Positions 37,863 through 47,332 of a stretch of DNA of 64,000 nt are shown piece by piece. The stretch's first letter is position 1. Every line of letters begins with the position of its first letter. The position numbers and the translations under genes were made by a program. Source of the stretch: Cavia porcellus (taxonomy: Eukaryota > Chordata > Mammalia > Rodentia > Caviidae); assembly GCF_034190915.1 (NCBI RefSeq), contig NW_026947485.1:32935519-32999518 (forward strand), read 5' to 3'. The notes beneath the pieces were generated by a model. That model saw only the letters and a program-made list of their open reading frames with translations, was not told the origin of the DNA and ran no database searches.

Positions 37863-38683
37863 TCCTGATCTCCCCAAGTACCTCTCATTGGCATGATATA
37901 GACACAACTGAGACAGTGACAGAGAAGGTAGGTGATAACAGGAACTCAGGACATTGCCAGAGGAGGGGACGATAGTGACACAGAGTAAAAAAAAAAAAAG
38001 ATTCTAAAGAAGAGGGGTGGCCATCAGGATGAAATGCTGCTAAGGCCCAGTGGTCAGAATCCCGCAGTTGTCTGGGAGCAGTTATCTGAGCTGTTATAAA
38101 GCCATCCTTTTTACGGCATAAAGGGCAGGTTTCAGTGCTGGAAGGAACCAGAGTGCCTTCTGCCATGAGAGTATAGAGTCTTGTGGCCTCTCCAGGAGTA
38201 ACAGATCTCAAAGTCGCCTGATGGTGGCAGTACAGGGAACTAGTTTAGAATCGTTGGCCTTTCAGTGTCTCCTTTATTTTGACTGTCAGGGACAGGCCCC
38301 AGCGTATGTGGAAGCCACAGGAGCCCTTATTTCAGTCTAGGCCTCATCCCAGCCTGCCCCAGGGCTCCAGAGCAGATAGCCAGGCAGAAGGAATGGCCAG
38401 TCGGAAAGGACTTCGGCTGGCTTGGAGCCGGTGGCTCACTGGGCAGCCTTTTCTTGCCGCTAGGATCAGCTGGAAGTCATGGAAGTTCTCCAGGAGAGCC
38501 CATTGTTCAATTGTTTCTTTGAATCACAGAAAATTTAAGAAAGGTCATGACATATCAGTCACTGAACCTGAAAGACGAGTGGGCAGACAGCACCATAGGA
38601 CCCACTAGAGAGGAGAAAGTCAACTTCTCCCAGCAAATTCTCAGAGCTTGCTTCTTCTGGGCAAAAATCAGTGCCCGGGTCTG

Positions 38684-38700
38684 CACTGCCATCTGCTGGC
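38684..38700 (-). promoter_or_regulatory. CTCF-like motif
   Basis: The - strand reads GCCAGCAGATGGCAGTG. Every position of the consensus CCASYAGRKGGCRSYR is satisfied. Sequence match only. Confidence 0.5.
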
Positions 38701-39224
38701 CATTTGGTTGATGACACGAGCCTACCAGTGCCCCCCTCCTGAAAGCCACGCGATCTCTTCCCAGCCCTGGCAGGCTTGTTTCCACACAATGACTCACAGA
38801 CGAGATAATGAGAAGCAAGAACAAGCTAAAATATTTACTATAATTAGCATTGGGAGGAGAAACTTGTGTCTTAAATTGCTTGTAGAAAGAATGTGACCTA
38901 CAGAGGCTTCTGGAGTAGTTTAATTCTTTGTATTTTCTGCTGACAAAGCACATATTTATTTGTATTTTTGTTGGATTGTGCAGAAATTTCTTTCTGCAGA
39001 CCACACAAACACAAGAAACTTGGTGTCACTTAGGAAGTGGATATGTGTCTAAGAGTTTTCACACTTGATTGCAAACACTAACACATTCATGCACTTAGCC
39101 ATTCATTCCTCAGGTTCACTAACTTCCATACCAAGGCCTCATTTTAATGCTCTGGAGAAAACAGAAGTCAGAGGTAAGAGTCTCTTTTTCTCTCTAGAAG
39201 CTTATTGTTTGTAGGGATGCTAAT

Positions 39225-39995
39225 AAATACACATGGCTCGCCATATCTGTGGACTCAGGATTCATGGATTCAGCCAAACTTGGATGGAAAATATTCTGCC
39301 AAAATGTTATCTGTTCTGAACACATACAGTTTTTGCATCATTAATTTTGGTGTAACAACTAATTACATAGCATTCACACTGTATTTGAAAGGTTCTTGCC
39401 CTAGTATAAATTACTGTACAATTATGGCGGTGGTCTAACGTGGCGGAAGTTCAAAGCGGGAATGCTTACCACTTCCTACTTCTTCTTCAGCCCTAAACAC
39501 AACGCCCCTTCCTGATTGCATACACAGAGAATTCCAATGGGTTCTTCACACGTCATCAATATCTGCCCCATCAGAGGTCATATAACCCTCTGCTTCTCTG
39601 TATCTGGCAGAAGGAGACAGTCCAACTGCCATGGGTTGTGTGCTTCTTCCACAACCTCAATTCAACTAACCTGTTCATTTTGTACTTTTTGCTTCTCTAT
39701 TGCGCCAGAATACTCTAACAGTATTAAGTATTATAAGTAATCTAAAGATGATTTAAAATGTACAGTTACTGGGGCTCCAGCTCAGGGGTAGAATCCTTGT
39801 TTAGCATGAGCAAGGCTCTGGGGTTTGATCCCCAGCCCTGTGAAATACACAAAGTAAATATACTAGCAAGCAAATATATAAAGTGCATATACAACGGGGG
39901 TAGAGATTATATGCAAATGCTATATCATAAAGATAGAACTTTATAGAAATATCTTGGACATCTGTAGCATTTGGAGTCCTTGGGAGTCCTGGAAG
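39225..39995. mobile_element. Tigger/mariner-type DNA transposon relic, interrupted
   Basis: The left part (39228-39400: 'atatctgtggactcaggatt', 'catggattcagccaaac', 'ttgcatcattaattttgg') and the right parts (39717-39768 'attaagtattataagtaatc'; 39880-39995 'ttatatgcaaatgctatatc') are in the order of a mammalian TcMar/Tigger-related element. About 310 bp of unidentified sequence (39401-39715) and an ID SINE (39770-39850) interrupt it. Confidence 0.5.
39770..39850 (+). mobile_element. ID-type SINE
   Basis: 'ggggctccagctcaggggta', then 'ttgatccccagccctg', with an A-rich tail. This is the sense orientation of the tRNA-derived ID element. It lies inside the older DNA transposon relic. Confidence 0.8.
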
Positions 39996-41544
39996 CAGCG
40001 GCTCATGGATCTGCAGAGGCTGAGGGAGGACTCCAGTTTGAAAGAAGGCAAATAGGGAAATGTGGCCTAGCAGGTGCTGTTGGTGTCCACCTGGTTCCTT
40101 CACCAGTCTGGCTATCGCAGGTGTGAGCTTCTAAGGCTTCTGCTTGCTGCCTTCTCCAACAATTGCTGATAATGCCTGAGGGACAACATCCACTCTAGTC
40201 AGGCTCCCGCACTCCCATCCCATCCAGCACACTGTGTAGCCAGTGACTGACAGATGTAGGATCAGCCCCTCTCCTGGCCTCTAGGAGGGGAAACATCTGG
40301 AGTTCAGTGTATACCAGTGTTCCAATGAAGGGTCAGGATATGGCTGGTTCTGCTCAGAAATTTTGGCCTGCTCCCTCTTTGGCCTTTCCTGCATTCCGTG
40401 ATCCATTTCAGTGTCTACCTCTCAAGAATCTCTATAGTGGGCTTTGCTGCTGAGAACACAGATACAAACATGAGCCTTCAAGGAGGCCTGGAAAAGATGA
40501 CATGTAAGTTTAGGGTCAGGGAAGACTTGCTGTCAAAGTTAGGTTAGGCTTGGGAATGCTAAGATGCAGTCCTTCCTCCCACAAACACTTGTTGACTGAG
40601 TGCCTTCAGTGAACAAAACAGTGCTATTCTGGGCCTTAGGGACATAACCAATATGATAGAGTCTTTGTACAATCTAGTAGAGAGGGAAAGAAACCAGAAA
40701 ACAAATAGTGGACAACATGATGGATTCAGATAGTCTCCGCAGCAAAAATAAAGCTTGACAACAAGTTAGTGTCATCAGCTCTCTTCCTGACAACCTCCAA
40801 ACCTTGCCCTTGGGCAGTCAGAGGATTGAGTTCAACCTTTTTCTCTGCAGTTAGAACTCTTTACCTCCAGCAGCTATGGTTTCAGTCACTGTCAACTTCT
40901 ATTGAGTTTCTCCTGCAGTCATTTTAAACCATGGCACTGACATCAAACATCTTTCACTTCCTTCCAAAGTTTATATATGAGGTTTTGGAACACTTGCCAA
41001 GCTTTCCAGTTATACAGGAAAAAAGCATCAAAGTGTTTCATCGAGTTCTGGATTCAGAGCTGGGTGCTGCAGAAAGGACCAGGGACACAGGAAGCAGGTA
41101 GAAGGCAGGTCTATGTCCTCCCTGTTTTGGGCAACACATAGCTGTGTCTGAGGCAGGGGACATGGGCTTTTCCATGAGCCTGGAGTCCATTTATCCTACA
41201 GGGCTGTCAGTTCCATTCTTCACGTCCTTGTCTTAGAACTTCACTGTCTCTGATTCAGTATTCCTTCTGGCAGCCTGCAGTTCTACAGCTGAATTCTTTT
41301 TGCCCGGTAAGTTCTCAAGGCATGCATGCTTTATTCATCTTCCTGTGACAGGTGAGTGCAACTAAATTCCATCGCCCAGGAGTTAGCCAGTGAGGCTTTT
41401 GGAAATAAATGAACCCCAGGGTCTTTTATAATTCCTGCTTGTCCCCACCACCTATGATTCCCAATGGCTTCCATGTGGGAATCCTAGTGCAGTGCCTGAT
41501 TCCTGCCTGGACACAGTAGGCACTAGAGATTTCATTCTCCAGCT

Positions 41545-42305
41545 CTCCTACTGTGGTAGATAGAATGTTATATCCCTTTCAAATTCAGAAGTTGAACCCC
41601 ACCCCCCTCAGGGTGAGAGTATTAAAAGGTGGAGTCTTTGGGAGGTGGTCAAGTCACAAAGGAGAAACCATTATGAATGAAATTAGTGCCTGTCTTAATT
41701 ACTTTCTTGTTGTTGGAACACAATATCCTCAACTGTAAAAGGAGAGGTTTCTTTTGACTCACGGTTTGCAGAGATTTCAGTTTGTGGTCATTTGGATCCA
41801 AGGCGGGGCAGCATGGCAGAGGGACATGGCAGAGAACGGCTGATAGTATGACAGGTAGAAAGCAGAGGGACCAAGGGAAGGACAGAGGGTCCAGTGGCCC
41901 AGCTCCTCCAACCAGGTTTCATCACCTAAATCACATTTAGCTGTAGACTCATGAGTGGGCTAATCCACGATGAATGTCACATCATCACCCAATCTGCAGG
42001 TTCAGAGGATCCTCCAGGCTCTCTAAGCACATGACACTTTGGAGAGCATCTCATTAAAAACCATTTCAGCATTCTTAAAAAGAAGCCAGAGCCAGAGAAC
42101 TGCCTACCTCTCCCACTATAAGGAGAAGATGGCCATTTGTTTATGAACAGACAGTGACCCATACCAGATACTGAATCTGCCAAGGCTTTTCTCTTGGGCC
42201 ACCCAGCAGCCAGAACCATGAGAAGTGTCTGATGCTTGTAACTGCCCACCGACTAGTATTCTATTAAAAACAGTCTGAATGAACTGAGACACCACCCCCT
42301 CACAG
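41545..42305 (+). mobile_element. MaLR-type LTR relic, split by a later insertion
   Basis: The 5' half (41553-41692: 'ggtagatagaatgttatat', 'gggaggtggtcaagtcac') and the 3' half (about 42090-42300: 'aagatggccatttgttt', 'tactgaatctgccaaggc', 'cagaaccatgagaagtgtc') belong together as a sense MST/MLT1-like LTR. Confidence 0.55.
41693..42010 (-). mobile_element. MaLR-like element inserted in the LTR above, antisense
   Basis: 'aattactttcttgttgttgg', 'ggagaggtttcttttgactc' and 'tggctctgcaggttc'-type sequence resemble the element at 43625-44010 and interrupt the sense LTR. The right border is approximate. Confidence 0.4.
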
Positions 42306-42703
42306 TCCACTTTGGAAAGTTCTCCTTTGTTCCTATAAACAAACAGCTCCCACTACTCCTCTTGTCTCATCCACAGAGACTCCCATGGTAACTGGGATAT
42401 AGACTGGAATAGAGCCAGTCACTCCTGATCTGCAGAGGAGAGAATCTTCCCAATGCAGGAGTAGAATTTGTAAGAAATTCAATACTCCTGTTTGTTTTTT
42501 TTTTAAATAAAATTCTGGGTTGCCATTACGCCTTTTCCACATATTCAGCACTTTTTCTAAGGATGGATTTGGATAGCATTCATTCAGGGTCCTTGAAGTA
42601 TAGGGATAGCCACGTGACATACACTGGCTTCTGAACTGTGAAGCTTGTAGTGAGCCAGACTGCTTTGCCCTCAAAACAGAGCTTGTGTGAGATTTGCCAT
42701 GTT

Positions 42704-42720
42704 CTAGCTCCCTCTGCTGG
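42704..42720 (-). promoter_or_regulatory. CTCF-like motif (weaker)
   Basis: The - strand reads CCAGCAGAGGGAGCTAG, one mismatch from the CTCF core (A instead of C at the end of AGGGGC/AGATGGC). Sequence match only. Confidence 0.3.
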
Positions 42721-42814
42721 AGGAAAGAACAATCTCACATGTGATTTGAACGTTTTGTCTTCAATCACAGATTTGTGATAACATTTCTGCTTCACAGCTC
42801 AGCTTGACAGATGC

Positions 42815-43215
42815 ACCATTTCACTGTCTGCTACAGTTTGGATACAGTTGTCCTCCGACAGTTTATGGCTTGGAAACTTGATTCCCAGTGGTGGAACCTT
42901 TCAGAGGTAGAGTTTGGTGGGAAATCGCTGAGAGTTGAGCCCTCAGAAGAGATTAATGTGGTTCTCAGGGAACTCTACTTAGTGCCCATGAGACAGGTGC
43001 TGTTAAAGAGCAAGACTGGCTTCTCCCCACTCTCTCCGGTTTCTTGTCTTGTCACTGACGTGTCAGTGCTTCCTCCCTCTCACTGGCACGCTCACCATGA
43101 TGCCACTTGCCATGCCATGATGCAGTCAGTGCCCCTCAACAGAACCAGTTCCATGCTGTCTGGGTTTTCTGCCTCCAAAACTGTAATTATGAGAAACTTG
43201 AAGTATAAATAAAGA
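42815..43215 (+). repeat. MaLR-type LTR relic
   Basis: 'ctacagtttggatacagttg', 'ttggaaacttgattcccag' and 'tgcctccaaaactgtaatta' followed by an AATAAA are in the order of a sense MST/MLT1-like LTR. The 133-codon open frame here is accidental. Confidence 0.55.
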
Positions 43216-43288
43216 ATAAAGTATAAGTAAGGAGCAAAAATAAAAGGTATATAGTAAGAAGTAGGGAGATAGAGCTTTCTTAAAGGGG

Positions 43289-43553
43289 GAGGGGATCAAA
43301 AGATGGAAAGAAGGGAGAAGGAGTGAGTGAAAAAAAAGAATTGCAATGTATTAAATACGTGTACCAACTCTACACAGAGTGTAAACATTATGTGCTACAT
43401 GCATGTATAGAAAAGGAAGGGGATGAAGAGATGGGTGGAGGGGGAAGGAGAGAAAGAAGGGAAAAGCGATGAGAAAAGGAGTTAGGATGTATTAGGTACA
43501 TTTCCCAACCTCACATAAGGAATGTAAACATTATTAGTACACATATGTACTAA
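43289..43553. repeat. Imperfect tandem duplication, two units of about 125-135 bp
   Basis: Unit 1 (about 43289-43408) has 'gggaggggatcaaaagatgg', 'aatgtattaaatacgtgtac', 'gtgtaaacattatgtgctac'. Unit 2 (about 43415-43550) has 'ggaaggggatgaagagatgg', 'gatgtattaggtacatttcc', 'aatgtaaacattattagtac'. The units are diverged, so the duplication is old. Confidence 0.65.
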
Positions 43554-43624
43554 TAAAAAACCTATGCAGTAATAAATCTCTTTGATCTTATAAGTTACCC
43601 AAGTCATGAATTTTCTTATAGCAA

Positions 43625-44010
43625 CATGTTTTGATTACTTTTCTCTCATTGCTGAGACAAAGTATCAGCTGCCCAATATTAAAGAAGGAAAGGTTTATTT
43701 ATCTTACAGTTTGTGGAGGTTTCAGTCCCTGTAATCAGCTGGCTTCAAGGTAAGGTGGCCTTGCAGAGGGGCATGGTGGTAGAAGGTATCAAAAGCAACA
43801 AGAGCAAAAGGGTAGAAACAAGCCTTTCTTTCTCCTTGTATTGTATGCAGGCTAACTGACCTCAGGTGGGTGTAACACTCACACCCCTAGCACTAGACAA
43901 TGAACCAATCACAAGCCCTAGATTCAGTTGCCTTTAAAAAGCCCACTCTCTATGACCACATGAGGCTCTGGGGAGACATCCAGCCACAAACCATAACATA
44001 CCAGAAACTG
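43625..44010 (-). repeat. MaLR-like LTR relic, antisense
   Basis: 'ttgattacttttctctcatt', 'aaaggtttatttatcttac', 'tggaggtttcagtccctg' and a closing 'ggggagacatccagccac' follow the plan of antisense MaLR-class LTRs. Confidence 0.5.
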
Positions 44011-44068
44011 AGCTGGTATACTTCCCTAAAAGGAAATTGATAGTGATTATGTTCCTGTGTATAATGCA

Positions 44069-44089
44069 TGTGTGTGTGTGTGTGTGTGT
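44069..44089. repeat. (TG)n microsatellite
   Basis: Ten TG units. Confidence 0.9.
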
Positions 44090-44212
44090 AAAAGATAATA
44101 TCTAACTATAACATAAAGGAGAAAACAGGAGCCATCACATTGTAATAATATAGATTCAGTGAGAAGGTATTTTTACTTGGCAACCCTAGAAGACATAAAG
44201 AAGTAGATGCTT

Positions 44213-44217
44213 GTATC
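44213..44217. repeat. Target site duplication, left copy
   Basis: GTATC immediately outside the 3' LTR, identical to 53660-53664. Confidence 0.9.
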
Positions 44218-45282
44218 TGTTATAACGTGGGCCCCGGTATAAAGTCCACGGAAACAAGAGTCCAAAACTTAAGTGGCAAAGGCTTTATTGAGCCAGTCCT
44301 GGCGGCACAGTCTCTCCTAGATCAATCTAAAGACTGCGCGCCCAAGACTGGGGAAAGGGGTTTTTAAAAGTAAGGGAAAGTGGGGAGGAAACCTGTAAGG
44401 CCATTAAACCTGTTGACCCGCATCTGGAAACTGTATTGCTGTCTACTTAGCTCTGACAGTCCCGGGAGTTTCTGGTGTTGTTCAAATTATTTTTATCTTG
44501 CAGACTGACATTATCTCAGAGTGGCACATCTGCAGCAATATTTGGGGAAGAAAGTGGAGAGTTAATTATCCCAGGACAGCTTGTCTTCGCCAGTGAGTGC
44601 GAAGGGGTCACGAGTTATGAGATGCTGGAACTTAAGTTTTATAAAGATCTGATATCTAACCCATTGGTACATACAGAACAAAAGGAAAGCACCGATCGGG
44701 GTTTGGGCCACAGTATTTCTCGGTAATTTTTTTGAAGCTAAACAGTTCTTAAAATTGGGGCAGGCTCATTTTATGACAGATCATCACCAGGTCGGGGAGA
44801 GGTCACCAGAAACCCAAATTTTTTATGGCCCAGATAGGTGGGTGGGGGGAGGCAATAAGGCGCGCTACAGAACAGGAAAACGGCGAGTATCTATCTTGTG
44901 GGAAGAGTAACTAAGGTTAGGTAAAAAGGTTAAACTCATGGGCAAATCTCCCTGCATATAAACACACTACTTTAAACAATGTGTAAATTAGTGGGCCTTC
45001 TTGTCTTCTTTAGTTTTTTAGCGAAGACTAGAGGCGCCTACCCGTGATTAACAGCCCTTGTTAGCTTGTTTTAGCACCACTCTTTTTGTTTGTAGAGGGC
45101 CGCTCCGTGATTAACATTTTAATTAAGTGAAATTTTTGCAATTTTTTATAGGGGAGAGTATTGCTCAACATATCAATTGGGTCACTTAACATATCAGTTA
45201 AGAAAAGAAAACATTTAGTAAGCCGCGGTACAGGTTTGCTATAATACATAAAATGATGAAGCTACTTTCTTAGAGTACAACA
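44218..45282 (-). repeat. Proviral 3' LTR
   Basis: 1,065 bp, on the - strand starting TGTTGTACTC and ending TTATAACA. The proviral poly(A) signal is the complement of 44284-44289 (AATAAA). A TATA-like TTTTAAAAA is at 44361-44370 on the - strand, about 25 nt upstream of GCGCGC near 44336-44341, the likely cap site and start of R. By eye it differs from the other LTR at three sites, around 44471, 44480 and 44642. The 83-codon + strand frame inside both LTRs is antisense and probably chance. Confidence 0.95.
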
Positions 45283-45291
45283 TTCCCCTCT
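45283..45291 (-). other. Polypurine tract
   Basis: The - strand reads AGAGGGGAA directly before U3, the expected primer site for plus-strand DNA synthesis. Confidence 0.85.
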
Positions 45292-45327
45292 GATGTTGTG
45301 ACTTCTGGGCCAAATCCTTGGCCGTAC

Positions 45328-47328
45328 TTAAGGTCTGCTGGGGACAAGCTCATACGCTTGTTGCCTGACTATCATTAATTTTATACTTTGTAGCTGACGC
45401 TTGACATATGCAGTCAGCCTATTTACTATGTAGGGGCCCAAAGTGGCTAGCACTAGAATCACAATGATAGGACCGGCTACGGTCGCTATTATGTTGGTTA
45501 TCTACGGTGGGAAGGAGAACATTTGCTCTGCCCACCCTAGAGCTCCTTGTCTTAGTCTCTCTCTTTTTTGTATGCCTCTTTGGAGTTCCGCTAAGTTTTG
45601 TCTAACTACCCCAGACTTATTGGCGTACAAGCAGCATTGCTCTCCCAGGGCCAAGCACAGTCCTCTTTTTTTAGCAAGCAAGAGGTCTAGTCCTCTGCGA
45701 TTTTGGAGAGCTATTTCAGCTAATGAGTCTATTGAACTCTCTAAGGCCTCAATAGCATTTTGGACTCTTTTTATTTTTTTATTTACCTGTTGAGATAGCA
45801 TATTGTATTGGTGTATGCTAACTCCCATGGACGCAGCACTCATCCCGAGGGCTGAGAATACACTGATCCCAGCCATAATAGGGAGGGCTGGACTTTTTTT
45901 ATTGATCTGGTGACTGGCTGAGATGAGAGCCCGGTTCTCTTCTTTCTCGGAGTGCCAGTAGATTTTAGGCAGAACCTGGGTTAGTACACACACCTCATCC
46001 TGGTCAACAACGAACTTTTTTGAAATCATATAAGGGAACCATCTTGAAGTACAAGCCCACCAATGGCTGGCCGGGGCTATTAGGGGAGTAGCGTCACCAG
46101 CTCCTGTGATGCGATAAGAGTGAGAAAGGTCGCAATACTCAGGGGCTGTGTGGCTAAAATGATATATGCAGGTACCAGTTATCTCCTCTAAACTGGTGCC
46201 TTTCCATAGCGATTGGGGAAGGAGCATTTTGCATCTAGAGGGATCGGAGGCTAGTTTATCAGTGACCGTGATGTAGCCCTCATAGAAGGGGGGCTCTGGG
46301 GACATGCACAGCCAGCATGGGATTTTTAAATCGCTATCAAGGGAACTGTTAAGTAGCTCAGCTGCTACTTTCAAAGGTTGGAATATTTCCGCTATCATTG
46401 AAGGTGGGGCGGAGGCTTTGGGCTCAGTCTGTGCCCGTCTAGACCTTCTCAAACCAGTTTTTGTAGCCCTTGTTGAAGGTTGCATCGAGGTTGGATCGAG
46501 GCTAGGCACTCTAATCTCTATCCAGTATGGGATGCCCCCTTTCCCCCTCTATTTACACAGCTTTATCTGGGGCTGGTCTGTGTGGTAAATGCTCTCATTG
46601 TATGTGGCCTCAGTCACTTTAGTCGTCGGAGTGTGCCTCCGGGGTCGACTGAGTGGGAAATTAATGGGTGCCTTCTGAGTGGGGGCTGTCACTGGGCGGC
46701 GTCCTCTCCTGTAAATGACTACAGGAGGCTTTCTAGGTGGCTTGTATAAGATATTGATACTAATTCCAGGATCATGTCTAGATTTATAAATTTTAACAGC
46801 GTAAGTAAGTCCCTGCCCCAGCCACCTAAAATCCGTTGGATTTAGAAAGGTCAGCTGGACTGGGTTACAAGTATAAACACCATAACAGTTTTTGTTTTCT
46901 ATGTACTTGACAGCGAGATACTTTTTAGAGTTATAGTATCTATCTAGGTCTCCTGTGACACATGACCACGAATAACAATATTGATGTTTTGGATCGGAGG
47001 CACAGTACACATTATAATTGGGGTCAGGCTGGTTTTTAGGACATACATACAGGGATGCCTGCTTGAGTTGGAACATAACTTGCAGAGCTTTAGGCCCACG
47101 GCCCGAGCAGAGGTTACGGTGGACCGACCCACCTACCCTGCCAGTTGGGCTGTCATCATTAATTATTATCCCATTGAAAAGTATACATAGGTCAATGGTG
47201 ACTTGATTTATCGTGCCTTTAGCTCTCTCTAGTTTTCTTTTAGTTTTCTCGTCTGAAACAATCCAGTCCCCATTTCCGGGGTTTACAATTATAATCGAGC
47301 ACCAAGCCAAATACCATAGTACAGACAT
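45328..47328 (-). pseudogene. env: Broken retroviral env (two in-frame stops)
   Basis: One reading frame from ATG at 47328 to TAA at 45328 (667 codons) is interrupted by TAG at 46549-46551 in SU and TAG at 45502-45504. A hydrophobic leader starts the frame. SU contains a CWLC motif (CXXC type) in the second segment. TM has a hydrophobic fusion-peptide-like stretch, a heptad-repeat region, an LQNRRGLDLL segment and CX6CC. The second stop lies just before the hydrophobic membrane anchor, which is still legible downstream. No clear R-X-K/R-R furin site precedes the fusion-peptide region. As it stands the frame cannot give a complete membrane-anchored envelope. Confidence 0.9.
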
Positions 47329-47332
47329 AATT

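Larger units (their letters stand above)
30736..44212. other. Intergenic region with ancient repeats
   Basis: No exon, RNA gene or processed pseudogene is supported. Open frames such as 31585-31878 or 38555-39004 have no domains. Stretches with nothing identifiable include 35340-37680 and 40000-41540, apart from possible L2-like sequence at about 40570-40740 ('cacaaacacttgttgactga'). Confidence 0.6.

Noticed and set aside
44475..44726. 83-codon + strand open frame present in both LTRs (also 52852-53103)
   Set aside because: It is antisense to the provirus, has no recognised domain, and its duplication is explained by the LTRs. Its preservation reflects the youth of the insertion.
45061..45249. 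62-codon frame in U3 in the proviral sense (also 53438-53626)
   Set aside because: Short, starts beside AT-rich sequence and has no similarity to known LTR-encoded proteins that I recognise.
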